A stretch of 64,000 nucleotides of DNA from Epiperipatus broadwayi (GCA_028023455.1 JAQFVV010006199.1:2916001-2980000); one strand, 5' to 3'; shown: positions 1-13,570, counted from the stretch's first letter. Translations and numbers: made by a program. Notes: generated from the sequence alone by a model not told the origin.

Positions 1-11
1 GGCTGATTTAC

Positions 12-300
12 CATGAAATGAACAATATTATCTGAAAGAAAGCTGTTGCTAGACCAACCTAGTAAATTTTTCATGTACTAAGTACAATTGAGTGAAAAAG
101 GAGTTTGAAATTATGTTACTTTTATATCACATGCTCAGCCCTATATAAACAAGTGCTGATAAAGTGCAATGCCTTTTCTCTTATTCTTTCACTTGAAAGA
201 AAAAAAACTTAATTTTGTCATTTTAATTCTTTATTACGCCATTTTAAAGCAATAATGGCCAACTGAGAGGACATCATTGAATCTTTGCCTTCAAGGTGGC
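12..300. repeat. Dispersed repeat, copy 1 (direct with 2458-2685)
   Basis: Blocks occur in the same order as in the segment 2458-2685: gaaatgaacaata, then tatatcaca, then gccttttctc, then an aataatgg-type block; a ggacatcat block is also shared, though placed differently. The spacing differs and the identity is only moderate. No coding potential is visible. This is an old, unclassified dispersed repeat. Confidence 0.35.
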
Positions 301-2457
301 TATGAACATTTTAATCATCATAAACATTAAAATGATTTGCCAATAATAATTTAAATTGCTATTTAATATTTGGAGCTGATAAAAATTTAAAAGAAGAATT
401 TTTACCAATTATAAATTTATATAAAACTATGGAATTATTTAAATTTATAATTGAGGACTTCAATCTTTTAAAACTACAGAATAATTAACCTGTTATGCTT
501 AATTGGACTGTATTGTATTATACTTATCAATTTTTTTCAAAATCATGATTTAAACTCATCTTCAAAATTGTTGATGTTAATATAATAGCTGTGTTTGCTG
601 ATTTTTTGAAAAAAACTCAGAAATCTATGGGAAGTATAAAAATGATGCAACAACCCTTGCTTCTTTCTTTTGAATTAAAAAGGAAATCACCTAAGGAATC
701 ATCAACTCAATTACCCTTTTAATGGATTATTTTAAGAAAATTTGTTGTAAACAACATCATTAATATTTAAAAAAAAACTGTGTCATGAATGGATTCAAGA
801 GACTAATAATATTGTTTTTTTACTTTATCTTAACTAGAAAACAAATTCTTTAAAATAACTAACTAACATGTTTTTACATCTGCTATAATATGATCTCTAA
901 GGTTTAAAATATAATAATCAAGCTTATCTGAAAAAATTTATTAATATAAAATCTGTGAGAAAGGATAAAATGTGCACATTGACATGGATTAAAATTATTC
1001 ACAAACATTTATGCATGATAACCATTATAGTTATGGTTTGTTCTTATTATATATTTTTTGTAGTATATAATAAAATTTTTCCTAATAAGCATTTAGTATT
1101 AATTAACATTCTCATCTACCATAAGAAGAGCAGGTAATGTATCTTCTTTATTCAAACTAGTGTGATAGTGAATAAATACTAAAGGTAGGTTGTTCATTTA
1201 ATATCATAGCTTTTAGATAATCATATTTTGATTTGTTCTATTGGATATGAAATTCTTGTCTTATATACCACATATTTTATTGATGTATTTTTTATGGTAT
1301 CTTAGTGTGTACATGTTTATAGAAAAGAATAAATTAAAAAATACTTATTATAATACTGCTCAATTTAACAGATGATAATTATTCCATGGCTACAGGTTTG
1401 AGACCTAAATATTGTTTAAATGGCCATGTGAATATGCACTTATTGGTAAAAGATAAATAGCTCCTAAATGAAGATTAATAATACAATACTATTATAATGG
1501 TTTATTATGATTATGAGAAATATTGGAGTTTATTTAGTAAATCTTAAAATACTAAGGACATATTAGAAATCTTATCACAGGCAACCTTTTTTATTGATTT
1601 GTGTGTTTGTGTAAATAATATTGTCCATTACACATCAATACAAATACCTGCAATCTTTTATTTAACAGCATGTTTTATAAAGGACTTGATGATGTAAGAA
1701 CATTGTAGAAATATTAATCTTGTTATTTTATATACTTTATTTATTCTATTTTAGGCAATATATTTTGTTTAATAAATTGTTTTGATTATTGATTAAATAA
1801 TGTCTTTGCATTTTAATCATCATCATCACTCTAACATTAAATTTATGCACATGGTCATATTATTATAATTATAATAGTATAATTTTAATAATAAAATTTT
1901 TATTATATTCTAATCCAGTTTTTATAAGTGAACATTGCCTTATAACTCATTCACACTATTGTTACAGCTCATTTTATATGCTAAAGTATGTGCTGGATGC
2001 AATATCAAAATTTCCATTTGTATTCAGTCATAACTTGTGAAATTATATTATATTGATATTTAAGAGTCATATTATCTGAAGATTATTAGAAATAATATAT
2101 AAGTAAATATTACTTTGATGCTCATAATGATACACTAGCCATACATACCCTGTTTTATTATTAGTGATTAGAAATTTATTAGCATATAATATATAATAAT
2201 TGCTGAATAAACCCTGAGATTGAATATGAATATTAATGTTGCATGATATAGTACAGTAGAGGATTCTATTCATGTGATAAGTATTTTTTGGCTTATTGAT
2301 TGTATTTACTATTTTGAAAGGTTAAGCTAAGTGCTAGGTAGTCACTGCTTGGTGATTGGGGTAAATTCCAGTATGCTATTTGTAACAGGATAAAATATAC
2401 TACTAAGTTCTTATTTAACAGCCTTACAGATTTGGGTAGCATATATAAGGGGATTGA
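301..2457. other. AT-rich stretch without recognisable genes
   Basis: No frame of useful length or codon structure, no RNA gene and no clear transposon was seen. The 60-70 residue open frames here are expected by chance in DNA with long A/T runs. Confidence 0.5.
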
Positions 2458-2685
2458 AAATGTGAAATGAACAATAAAATAGCCAATCGAAGGACATCAT
2501 ATGTAATGGGATGAGCAGTTGTGCTGTATATCACAAACACATGTTTCATGCCCAATGATTACACGCATGATATGTAATTGGACAAGCCTTTTCTCATTGA
2601 AAGCATGCATATATCTCTTCATGATCATTGATGTAATTTATTTCAATCAATATAATTATAAAAGTAATAATGGTTAGATGAAAGG
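2458..2685. repeat. Dispersed repeat, copy 2
   Basis: Partner of the segment 12-300, with shared blocks gaaatgaacaata, ggacatcat, tatatcaca and gccttttctcatt. At about 2750 and again at 40510 another short shared fragment, aacccagggagaatat, marks a second dispersed repeat. Confidence 0.35.
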
Positions 2686-2812
2686 AACTTAGAGTTAATG
2701 TGCCCTTCTTCATTTTCCCTCTAATCTGCTCATGTTATGCCTGGTCTTCAAACCCAGGGAGAATATGCATGGATTGTACTTCAGAGTATGATTGTATCAT
2801 GCTAACACACAA

Positions 2813-2816
<4 letters not shown>

Positions 2817-2890
<74 letters not shown>
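2817..2890. repeat. (TA)n microsatellite
   Basis: About 37 uninterrupted TA units, bounded by ACCC on the left and GGGT on the right, so the whole array is an inverted repeat. The Tyr-Ile protein frame over it is a translation artefact. Confidence 0.95.
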
Positions 2891-2895
<5 letters not shown>

Positions 2896-3116
2896 TATAT
2901 ATGATGTGAAGCAATGGATCTGTAGGCCAGATCCATGCTTCATGTCTTTCTAAATTGCTAGACTAGGACCAAACCAGATCCACACATGTAACAATGTTTA
3001 TAAAACTTGCCATCTGCCATTTTATATACATTTAATTTTTAGACCAGCTAAAAAATTAAATAAAATATCAATTTTCTATTTTAAAATGTTTTTATGATAA
3101 ATATTGGAGGGGCCCA

Positions 3117-3117
<1 letters not shown>

Positions 3118-3201
<84 letters not shown>

Positions 3202-3202
3202 A
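3118..3202. repeat. (TA)n microsatellite with two TGCGC interruptions
   Basis: Two TA tracts are separated by TGCGCA; the second ends in TGCGCA again. The repeated interruption suggests expansion by duplication of a TA-TGCGCA block. Confidence 0.9.
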
Positions 3203-3480
3203 AATACATAATATATATATAATTACAGATGGAAATTTTTATAAAAATCAATAAATAAATTTTTAATATGCTATTTTTTTTAAGTATTTTATTCTGAAGA
3301 TTTACTTTCATGATAAACCCTGCTAAAATTCCTTAGTATAAAACAAAAAAAAATCCATTAACAAAATGGTATTAAACAAGGCAAAACTCTCTCCATACAG
3401 TAGTGCCATCCTGTGCCAAACAGAGTAATCAATGGATGCCAGAAGGCTTGTGCATTAAGTCCCTATCTAGTGCATACTCA

Positions 3481-3538
3481 TCCAATATCCCCAGACTAGT
3501 TTTTGGCTTGCGGCACTCATCATTGAGGAGCCTTGGAT
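3481..3538 (-). pseudogene. Decayed family A hammerhead ribozyme
   Basis: Read on the minus strand the core is AATGATGA where CTGATGA is expected (C3 to A) and AAAAC where GAAAC is expected (G12 to A). Palindromic stem III ACTAGT and the stem I half TGGGGA are kept. Probably catalytically dead. Confidence 0.6.
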
Positions 3539-3722
3539 CTGAGAGCACTGCACCTAGATCTTAGGATCTAATGCAACCCTCCAGAAGCCACCTTTCATCT
3601 TTCCTTAACTACAAAACTATGAGAATGAAATTTGAAAACACAAAAATATTTCCAATCTAAGCTCAATAGCTTATATAGTCATATGGGTCTGAACTCAATT
3701 CAGCACCCATACATTTTGGTGT

Positions 3723-3777
3723 CTTTGGCTTCTCACTGACGAAGGCCACAAGCCAAAAACTAGTCTGGGGATATTGG
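3723..3777 (+). pseudogene. Decayed family A hammerhead ribozyme
   Basis: CTGACGA is at 3736-3742 (N7 = C, allowed), stem II GGC/GCC follows, but G12 is A (AAAAC at 3756-3760). ACTAGT and TGGGGA follow. One core substitution is expected to abolish cleavage. Confidence 0.6.
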
Positions 3778-4178
3778 ATGAGTAGGCACTAGATAGGAAT
3801 TTTATGCCCAAGCCTTCTGGCATCCATTGATTACTCTGTTTGGAACAGGGTGGCACTACTGTATGGAGAGAGTTTTACCTTGTTTAATAACAATTATGTG
3901 CTAGTATAAGAGATGGTGATCATGTTATGTTTATTGGTTTAACACCACCTTCCTAATAGGATAGTGGTGGCTATGGTTGTTAAAGAGCCAAAGACATCAA
4001 AATGTTTGCATGCTAAATTGAGTTCAGACCCATATGACTATATAAGCTATTGAGCTTAGATTGAAAATATTTTTGTGTTTTCAATTTCATTCTCATAGTT
4101 TTGTAGTTAAGTAGAAATAAAAGATGGCTGCTGGAGGATTGCATTAGATCCTAAGATCTAGGTGCAGTGCTCTCAGAT

Positions 4179-4233
4179 CCAAGGCTCCTCACTGACAAAG
4201 GCCACAAGCCAGAAACTAGTCTGGGGATATTAA
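4179..4233 (+). pseudogene. Decayed family A hammerhead ribozyme
   Basis: The core at 4192-4198 reads CTGACAA, so G8 is A. GAAA (4212-4215), ACTAGT and cleavage C (4221) are intact, and TCCTCA/TGGGGA can form stem I. G8 is catalytic in hammerheads, so this copy is probably inactive. Confidence 0.65.
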
Positions 4234-4363
4234 ATGAGTAGGCACTAGTCTGGCATCCATTGATTACTCTGTTTGGCACAGGGTGGCACTACTGTATGGA
4301 GAGAGTTTTGCCTTGTTTAATAACAATTATGTGCTAGTAGTGATCATGTGATGTTTAGTAGTA

Positions 4364-7186
4364 ATTTTCTAATTAAAGTAAAATTAAAATGGAAAAGATA
4401 TTTGAAACATAAATTCTTCAAATATACATTAAATTAAAAATAGATTTGAAACAATAAAATCATTGGGCTTATCAGAAGAGTGGACCTTAAGAATACAATA
4501 CCAAATATTTTAAGTCGATAATTGCAGTCACCAGAATTTTAACATATCCACTTAGCCTTGGGTGAATGAAAAAGGGAATTTCCCAAAAGTAGTCAGAAAA
4601 CATATAAATAGTCCATGGGAACAATAGAGGTCAGCCAGTCATAATTTTTGTTTAATGAGTACATGGAAAATCCACATCAGTTAAATTTTAAATAAATATA
4701 AAGATGTTTAGAAGCATGGTAGTGGAGTAGACAGCATTTAGCCTGCCCATCTTCCACTAAGTATGATCACTAAAATACCATAATCCAGAGAAACCTCATC
4801 AAAATATGTAACTGTTGGACTGCTGGACTCTCAAATTAAACTCATAGCTAGCTATGCCTGTGCTGAAATTCGTATTTCATCATGGGGTCTAAATTTCCAA
4901 AAGACTCAGAATTAGGTAATATGTTTCCAATTGCTTATTTCTAACTGCCTGATTTATTTTTAAAACTCCAGTTGACCTTATAATGTAATTTCACTACCTT
5001 TAAAGTCTTATTAAATGAAATTTCCCTTAATTTAATGTAACTGTTTAACTAAATTCTGTAATCTTTGATTAACTATAAATTTAAATTTAATGTCTCTGCT
5101 CTCATTCTGTCTGTCTCAAAATTATGCCTCTTAATAAAACTTTCTCTTAAAGCGGTTCAGAAAATTTATTATTATTTACTTAAGAATGTATTTGTTTAAG
5201 ATTTATAAATGTCTTATTTAAAATAATATCACTATATGCCAATTTGTTCCATCTCGACAAAAGTTTTATATAATTAAATATTTTGCTTCCTATTTCCCGT
5301 CCAACATTTGTCAGTAAATAAATAACTCTCTAGCTCCAAATGATTAATACTTGGAGCAACCCTTTTTGTCAAGATGAAATAAGATTATATTATTATGTAT
5401 TCTGAATTATCTTATGCGTATATGGTTTAGTTTTGGGGGAGATGTTAGATCAAGTATGAGATTTATTTAATTATATTATTTCATGTTATAAGAATGAAAG
5501 GGAGGGTTTTTTAGAAAGTTTCTTCTCATAAACTGTGAGAGTATAAATATTTAACTTTAAAATATTGGTGGGATTTTGTTTTGAAGGGAGAGATGTGTCA
5601 CCCAGAAAATGATATTCGTAATAATATTAATGCTTATTTTATTCTTGTTGGTCCAATCTTGGTCAATCCGTATAACATTTGTGTAATCTTTAATAGATCA
5701 GTGCAATTTTCATCTTTAATTTTAAATTATGTTTTCCAGTATATATATTTTTGCCTTGCCAGTGCTTTGATCACTTGTTTTTTTATTTTTGGTGATTGCT
5801 AAATCAGAAGTAGACCATGTGATAGTTCACTGGCTATGAATTTTCTTGTCAGGATATGAAAGACAAAAATGGGAAGGACCTTAGCTAGTTTTGGCAATTC
5901 CCATTCTTTCACTTGAAATATCTTGAGGTTTGCTAATGGTGCAGACCATTTGTTTTATTTCTTGGCATCATTAGAACAAGGCAGGGAAATTGAGTCTAAG
6001 CTGGTTACATAATGTCAAATGCTGGGTCTAATTAATTTCTTTTGTTCTGAGCACATCATGACAGATTGACTATGGTCTGATTATATTATTTATGTAGTAC
6101 AATCAGTGAAATATTTAGTTGTGAATATCACGATCCATTTACATTTAAATGAGTCATTCTCTTCGAAGCCAATTCCTAAAAATATGATCCAATTATTTCT
6201 CTCTTAAATAAATTTCACTTAGATTAAAGTTACATTTAAAATAGGATTATTTAAAATATTTGTCTGGTATATCTCAGACTTGAGTGGGCATCTACCGTGA
6301 AACTTTAATCGTTTCATTTGTTAAATTGGCATATAAATTATACCGCTCCCTTACTTGAGACATAATTAATGACAGGATCAAAATTTATGTTAACAAATTA
6401 ATGAAATAAAACAGAGAGACATTAGAAGAGTTATATGAATGTTTTTATTAAATATATATGTGAATTTAGACTACCTGTGGTGCATTTCCATTTATTTTAT
6501 TTTAAAATTAATGTTTCTATTTAATTATTGTGCTGCAATCTGATGACTCAAAGTCTCATACATACCATTTCAATATTTGAGATAATGAATAGGTCTAATT
6601 AGAATCAAAATTAGAGTTAGACATTAGAATTAGCTGAGGTTCATGCTCCACCATTGATGCTAGTGGGCCGGAGTATAGAAAAGATTAATTGCTTGCCTCA
6701 AAAATGTTGTTAATTAGTTGTCAGAATTAGAGAGTGGGTAAACAGGGCAGAACCCATAAGTATTCTTTATCTTTGATTTCATGTATGGTTGGATTCGAGG
6801 TACTTTTACCCAGGCTGTGAATCATGTTGAGTTAACATACAATTTCAACCGGTACAAATATGACTGAATAAATTGTGGAAGAGATAAATAACAATGACTT
6901 TGATTATGATAAGAAGTATTTAATAAAATCACTAACAATAATGAAATTTGTTTATAATTCTATTTCAACATAATATATGTGTTGTACAATTATTAAATAA
7001 ACAATTGGCTAAGCATGATCATCCTTCATCTCCTCTCTTCAATATATGATAATCCAGTCATAATGTATCATTACGAAAGGATAATAATTCATTATCCCAA
7101 TTTATTAACTTAAACTTTACAATGCAAAATAAATTTAAATCTTCATACAAATGATAGTATGTACACACTAACTAACATTCCTATTC
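4364..7186. other. AT-rich stretch without recognisable genes
   Basis: No domain, RNA gene or repeat was recognised. The 73-residue frame at 5581-5802 has no recognisable motif, is cysteine- and aromatic-rich in the way AT-rich noncoding DNA is, and was not accepted as a gene. Confidence 0.45.
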
Positions 7187-7800
7187 TTAATGAGTACACC
7201 TAGGCCTCATTTTATGTGATAGATAGGTTCCTCAGAAAATATGCACAAAGGAAATTGCACAAAAGTAGACTTAACTTACATTGAAAAATAGGGGATACAT
7301 ACTGTAATTATCAAAGATCCACATAAAAGCAAAGCAACAATGTAAAATTACTTTAAAATTTGCATAAAAAAATAAGGAAATAAAATATGACTAATAAAAA
7401 ATTTCAAATTTGAAAAAAAAAATGATATAAGACAAACTTTTTTACTTTTTTTTATTAACTACAGTATTTAATTTTATTCAAAACAATATATTTTTACATG
7501 TAATTTACAATACTTTACATTTTTTCATACATGCACAGTATTTAAAATCTTTATCCCTATTTGACAATATGCACTTTCATTTGTGAAATGGTAAGACATC
7601 AGATTCATCACAAGAGGAAATACAACTAGTACAACTTCATTTTTTTTAATTGCTGTTATAGTGGACTTACTCAAACTAAAATGTTTTCCAATCGCTGTTG
7701 ATCCTTCCCATTTTGCTAAGTGATTTAAAATTGAAATTTTTGTTTCCAAAGAAATTCATTTTCTTGGGTGTTTTTTCCTCTCCACTAGGGTAAACTAAAA
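7187..7800 (-). mobile_element. Tigger/pogo-like DNA transposon relic, 3' part
   Basis: The left 290 bp (7187-7480) match, in opposite orientation, the segment 37915-38206. Shared landmarks include tagacttaacttac, ataaggaaataaa and tatgactaataaaaaat. The unit carries a transposase-derived helix-turn-helix at 7636-7749, read on the minus strand. The outer end (cattttatgtg, then aggttcc) is shared by both copies and is probably near the terminus. Identification as mariner/pogo-Tigger rests on the helix-turn-helix sequence; most of the transposase is missing. Confidence 0.55.
7525..7749 (-). pseudogene. Tigger-like transposase N-terminal fragment
   Basis: The first 38 residues resemble the CENP-B/Tigger-type helix-turn-helix that binds transposon ends: ISILNHLAKWEGSTAIGKHF, then SLSKSTITAIKKNE. 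The pattern, a charged helix followed by GEG/STAIG and S-T-I-x-x-I-K-K-N-E, is typical of this class. After residue 40 similarity disappears, so the frame is probably shifted; no DDE catalytic region was found. The start methionine is not meaningful because the ancestral protein would extend upstream; the adjacent upstream sequence is interrupted by stops. Confidence 0.5.
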
Positions 7801-8208
7801 GTTTAAAATAAAAATAAGAACTTAGACTTATGATATTAAACAGACACTTACTCACCACTATTGTGTAAAATTTAATTAAAACTAACAATTAAAAATTAAA
7901 TTCTTATTTTTGTCTTTAATTTTTTAATTTTCAATTCTGTTTAAAAATCAAATTTCATTATTTCACATCACATTAATTTCAGATCATGATATGTAAATTG
8001 TTAATTACAATTAAAAATCAGATTTTAATTTTTAATTGTCAAATTTAATTGTGCCCGCTACTATTACTCACCTTTTAAAAATAACTTGCAGACACTAAAT
8101 GATTAATTGATTATGTATACTTTTTTTATTATTATTGACATACTCATGTGGGGAGTTTGAAAGTATGAGTTCAGGTTCCTTATAATTACATTAAGTTTAG
8201 TACAGACA

Positions 8209-9442
<1,234 letters not shown>

Positions 9443-9508
9443 ATATATATATATATATATATATATATACAGCAAACAGTAAATATATATATATATATAT
9501 ATATATAC
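9443..9508. repeat. Pair of (TA)n tracts separated by acagcaaacagtaa
   Basis: Two TA tracts of about 13 units each. The motif agcaaacagt precedes each tract, so this is a local duplication of a unit that includes the microsatellite. Confidence 0.85.
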
Positions 9509-9949
9509 CCTAACAGTAAAATACATTTTCTTTTATGACACTGGGAAGATTTTTTCTTTTATAAGTTATTAAAAAAATATTTATTTGTTAGTTTTACTAA
9601 AAAAAATTATGTTAGAATAATGAACTTTCAGAGTTTCGTATATAATTTAAACAAGAAAACTAATTATTGCATATATCATATGAATGGGAAAAAATATGTA
9701 TCTTAATTATATGATAATATAAGTATTAATAATCATAATAATGTTTTGAAAGAATATAATCATATTTATTTTATATTTGCATAGAAGATGAATATAAAGA
9801 AAATATGTATTTTTTATTTTATATAAAACAATGTGAAAAATATTGCAGATTTTTTTTCCTCAAATAAATTAAAAAGCATGACAGACATTTTTTTTAATAA
9901 TATAAAGAGATAATTTCATCCCATGCAAATTTCTAAAAAAAAAAATTTT

Positions 9950-10075
9950 TTTTGACATGCATGTGATCAAGTGTATCAGTAATATGAGATAACATGGATG
10001 GTTGAAAGTCATGTGAAAGTCTGAGTTCAAACCCCCTATATACTACATATAAAAGTGCAGGCATGAAAAAGCCTG
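9950..10075 (+). mobile_element. Family B hammerhead-repeat, 5'-truncated tail fragment
   Basis: The sequence from gtatcagtaatatgagata to aagcctgt follows the right end of the family B element at 13428-14272 (tatcagtgttatgagata, catgtgaaagtctg, accctatata, gcctgtgt). The ribozyme and everything upstream are absent, so the copy is truncated just downstream of the ribozyme. 5' truncation is typical of target-primed reverse transcription. Confidence 0.6.
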
Positions 10076-10631
10076 TATTATAGAAAAAATTCATGTTTCA
10101 AAAATTATTATAATCATTTGTATTAGTTTAGTCATTCAAAATTTCTGTCCAAGTTCATATATCAAACAAATTATAATAAATCAATACAAAATATTTTATA
10201 GGTAACAAGCGAATATCCTTGATGAGTAATAGGAGAGCATGCTCAATATAAAATGTGTTATTATTTTGCAGTTATTATAAATTATTATCTTATAGATGTG
10301 TATGTATTTGAGCAGTGATACACAAATCTTATTCACAACTCATAAATAATTGTCCAACATATTTTTATTTTTTGATAAAAGATTACTAACATCAGGTATT
10401 TTTTTTGTTTGTTAATCATTAATTAATTTTGTTTTACGTTTTGTTTATGTATATTTTGTAATAGTTATATTAATATTGTTTACATGGTGGTTCTTATTGT
10501 CATTTATTTATTTTGGGTTTGTAATCAGTTGGTAATTTGAACACAGACTTTCAAGCTCCCTTCAATCATTCACCTTATCTTATATAACTGATACACATAA
10601 CCACACACATGTGAAAAAAGATAAATTATCT

Positions 10632-10673
10632 CCAATATACATATTTCATGCTGAACCAGCACTTATCAGTTGG
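10632..10673 (-). pseudogene. Family B hammerhead ribozyme, G8 mutated
   Basis: Minus strand: CCAA (stem I), CTGATAA (G8 to A), stem II GTGCTG/CAGCAT, GAAA, palindromic stem III ATATGTAT, A17, TTGG (stem I). All paired elements are intact; only the catalytic G8 is lost. Confidence 0.7.
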
Positions 10674-10778
10674 TCTGAATTATCATCTCCCAGTCATACA
10701 TATAATCAGTGCTTGGTTTATATTAAGATACAAACTGATCACTGATTATATGTTGGTGTGGTCAGATGATGATCTGAA

Positions 10779-10820
10779 CCAACTGATGAGTGTTGATTTA
10801 GCATGAAATATGTATATTGA
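10779..10820 (+). ncRNA. Hammerhead ribozyme, family B, complete core
   Basis: Self-cleaving RNA motif. CCAA 10779-10782 (stem I), CTGATGA 10783-10789, stem II GTGTTG/TAGCAT with ATT loop (G-U wobbles), GAAA 10805-10808, stem III ATATGTAT 10808-10815, predicted cleavage after A17 at 10816, then TTGA (one stem I mismatch). Type I topology, opening through stem I. Known for the fold: CUGANGA...GAAA core and NUH cleavage site. Stem III is too short and self-complementary to form a loop, so dimer cleavage is expected (inference). Confidence 0.75.
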
Positions 10821-10964
10821 AGATCATTTATATTTTTTTTAAATCAGTTATATAAGATAGAATGGATGACTGAAGGAAGCTTGAAAGTCTGTATTTAAAT
10901 CCTCTTTAATTATATCTAGCTCATGTATATATACTGTACCTGTATTCAAATATTATTTTGGGTT

Positions 10965-13349
10965 ATCTAAAATGCTTGATATTCTAATAATTTATAGAAA
11001 AATATCATGTGCTCTTTCTATTATTTCCAACATAACCAAAATTTGTCTAATGATCTGTATTTCCAATATGCTTATCACAAGGACTAATAAAATGCAGATA
11101 AAGAGATCTAGCATAAATATGTACTGGATACATATCCTGATTTGTAAGGTGGTTATAAATTAAAAATGCTGGCAAGTTAAAATAAATAAATAGTTTATGA
11201 TAATACAGGTGACTTATTTTATCTTCACACTTTCTAGTATATAAAATGAGTAAACCAAAACTCATGTTTGTATTCACAATCATTCACCATACATGCTTGC
11301 TCTATTTGTTACATTACTATATGATAAAAGCTATAATGTGTTAACTTATTCATATTGTATATGTAGTCAATTTATTGGAAGAAGTAAAAATCTTTAAATT
11401 ATGTTACTCTGGAGTTTCTCACTGTTTTTATTCTATATGGCATTTGACTTTCTTTGGCATAACTGTGTAATCGTCAGTAAGTCAGAATAAATATAGCACT
11501 AAGATGGCATTTTAGACTAATTAAATCAAAATTTTTGCACATATACATATTAGAATTTATAATTTTCAAAAATATTTATGTATTTTATTTTCTCTGCCTG
11601 AAGTTAGGTGAAATAACTAAAAAAATAAGATATTATTTCTGAAAGATGACACTTTATTTTTTGTAAAAGTTTGCTATTTTCTTAACACAACTTATTTTAA
11701 TATTTAGAACTGAATCTTATATTTTAATGAGTTTATTACATTGTTAAAATGCATATTAATTCATGAACGTAAAAAAATCTAATTGAAAGAACTAATTTTA
11801 TGTAGCAGTCCACTTTTAGCAATTCAGTCTGAAATTCTTTGAAATGTGAAATCAAAGAACTTATGTATTCAATCATCAATTTATTATTTATATACATAAC
11901 GAAATTGATAATATGTTGATTATTTGTTAGCATGTTTTTATATATAGAAATTCTTATTCACCATTTGGTTTGCACTTTTTAAAGTTAAAAATTGAAAGAT
12001 ATGTGAATAGACAATTTTTATTGATTGTTTTTTAACATTTGTTTTATTTTTTCAGTTTTAATGAAATAAATAAATATATAAAAGTAAACAATATATATAT
12101 GTTTATATATACACTGACATATATAAATATCTTTCTTTTACAATGTATACATACTATAGTCTACAAGGGTTAAATCATCCACATTTGAGTTCTTTCGGTT
12201 TTTTTTTAAATTCTATTTTTAATTGAGTCGCCTTTTAATTTTATAGAACAGTTCAAATTATTGTATTTTAACTCCCCTCTGTGAAAATCAAAAAGATCTT
12301 TTCACTTTATTGCATTTACTATATTGATCTTTTCCGCCATGTTTATTCAAATGCCACTCAACATAATAGTTGAATTAAAAGCTATTACTTTCTATTTTCT
12401 GGTATTAATTTTTGTTTATTATTAGTAAAAAAACAAAAAACTATACAATGTTCGTAACAAAAAAAATAAAAATCAAGCAAATAACGCTACGCAAATATGT
12501 AGTTTTATATACAGCACACGTAATTTTACTACTCTTTTAACTGGTAATAACTAATTTTAAATATAATGCCTGCTTGTATTTTTAGTCATATAAAAAAGTA
12601 GATCGTAAAGAAAACATCACCAATAAAAGCATAAATGTATAAACACAGCCAAATGGTGTTTAATGTCACATTACAATGATCACTTCATCATCATTTTCAA
12701 ACATTATCGGTCCATTGCACGATAAAAATCTCTCCAGGTTTAATTCAATTTCTCCAATTTTTGTTCCTTTTTTCACATCGCACCATCAAGCTTCCCTATT
12801 TCATCCATTCATCTCACATAAGTGTTAAATACTGTACTATTACAAACAGTAATAATGCATATTTTGTAGGAAAAATAATACATTGTACACGCACTAAATA
12901 GGGATTCTAAATTAAGAACAAATAAAAAATACAAGACTTATCTTGTTATTGATTTTTAATTTTTTAAAATAAGTTTTATCAATTTCTTTCTATATATAAA
13001 TAATCAATTTATAAGATTTTTTTTCCAACTTTGTTCCAATGGAAGTCAATCCTTTAGCTTGTGAGGTTGCCATTGTCATCCAAATCCTCCGACTCTTAAT
13101 AATCTGTTTTCTAATAATATATTTTCTCAGACTTATTTTTTTAATCCACATTTTTTATCCATCATTGATTAATACTTAGTGCAATTCACTAATAAAACTA
13201 GAGCTATTTTATTATGAATTATTTCTACAGTGATATAAATATTTATATATGTTCATTAAAGAACTAAAATATTTGGGTTGTGCAGTAACCAGGGCCAGAG
13301 AAAGGGGCATCATTCTTATGCATAACAGTAATTGGTGCCCCTCCCCCCC
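10965..13349. other. AT-rich stretch without recognisable genes
   Basis: No gene, RNA gene or transposon was recognised. A short less AT-biased patch at 12690-12810 (catcgcaccatcaagcttcc) might be an old repeat fragment; it could not be classified. Confidence 0.4.
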
Positions 13350-13352
13350 AAA

Positions 13353-13380
13353 AAACAAACAAACAAACAAACAAACAAAT
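13353..13380. repeat. (CAAA)n microsatellite
   Basis: About seven units, preceded by a run of C and A (13338-13352). Confidence 0.9.
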
Positions 13381-13528
13381 TCTACATGATTTTATATACA
13401 TTTTAATGTTTTAGTAAAGATATCAATATATAGGATGAGCACAGACTTTCACATGTCCCACAATTCTCCACACTATCTCATAACACTGATTCACTCCAAC
13501 ACATATATGTTGAAAAGATAAATAATCA

Positions 13529-13570
13529 CCAATATACGTATTTCATGCTAAACCAACAATCATCAGTTGG
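13529..13570 (-). ncRNA. Hammerhead ribozyme, family B, complete core
   Basis: Minus strand: CCAA 13567-13570, CTGATGA 13560-13566, stem II TGTTG/TAGCA (outermost U-U mismatch), GAAA 13541-13544, palindromic stem III ATACGTAT 13534-13541, A17 at 13533, TTGG 13529-13532. CCAA/TTGG gives a perfect 4-bp stem I next to the core. Predicted cleavage is between 13533 and 13532. Confidence 0.8.

Larger units (their letters stand above)
3376..4363 (+). mobile_element. Family A hammerhead-repeat block 1 (inverted plus tandem copies)
   Basis: Non-autonomous repeat of the hammerhead family. Positions 3376-3730 are a minus-strand copy; 3731-4363 are plus-strand copies joined head to tail. The two plus ribozyme sites have equivalent cleavage positions after 3765 and 4221, giving a monomer of 456 bp. 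The right end (4319-4363) is the single-copy tail seen in other family A copies (ttatgtgctagta, gatcatgt). All three ribozyme cores carry point mutations, so this is an older insertion. I found no convincing flanking duplication. No ORF is present; mobilisation would have to be in trans, probably by Penelope-type machinery (inference). Confidence 0.75.
10521..10952 (+). mobile_element. Family B hammerhead element, inverted pair with 12-bp target duplication
   Basis: Short version of family B. The left arm (about 10531-10735) is a minus copy, the right arm (about 10736-10912) a plus copy, with a 40 nt tail (10913-10952). Each arm carries a hammerhead sequence, at 10632-10673 (-) and 10779-10820 (+). 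The element is flanked by ttattttgggtt at 10508-10519 and 10953-10964, consistent with a 13-bp duplication with one changed base. The region between ribozyme and far end of the monomer is internally deleted compared with 13428-14272. No ORF. Confidence 0.75.
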
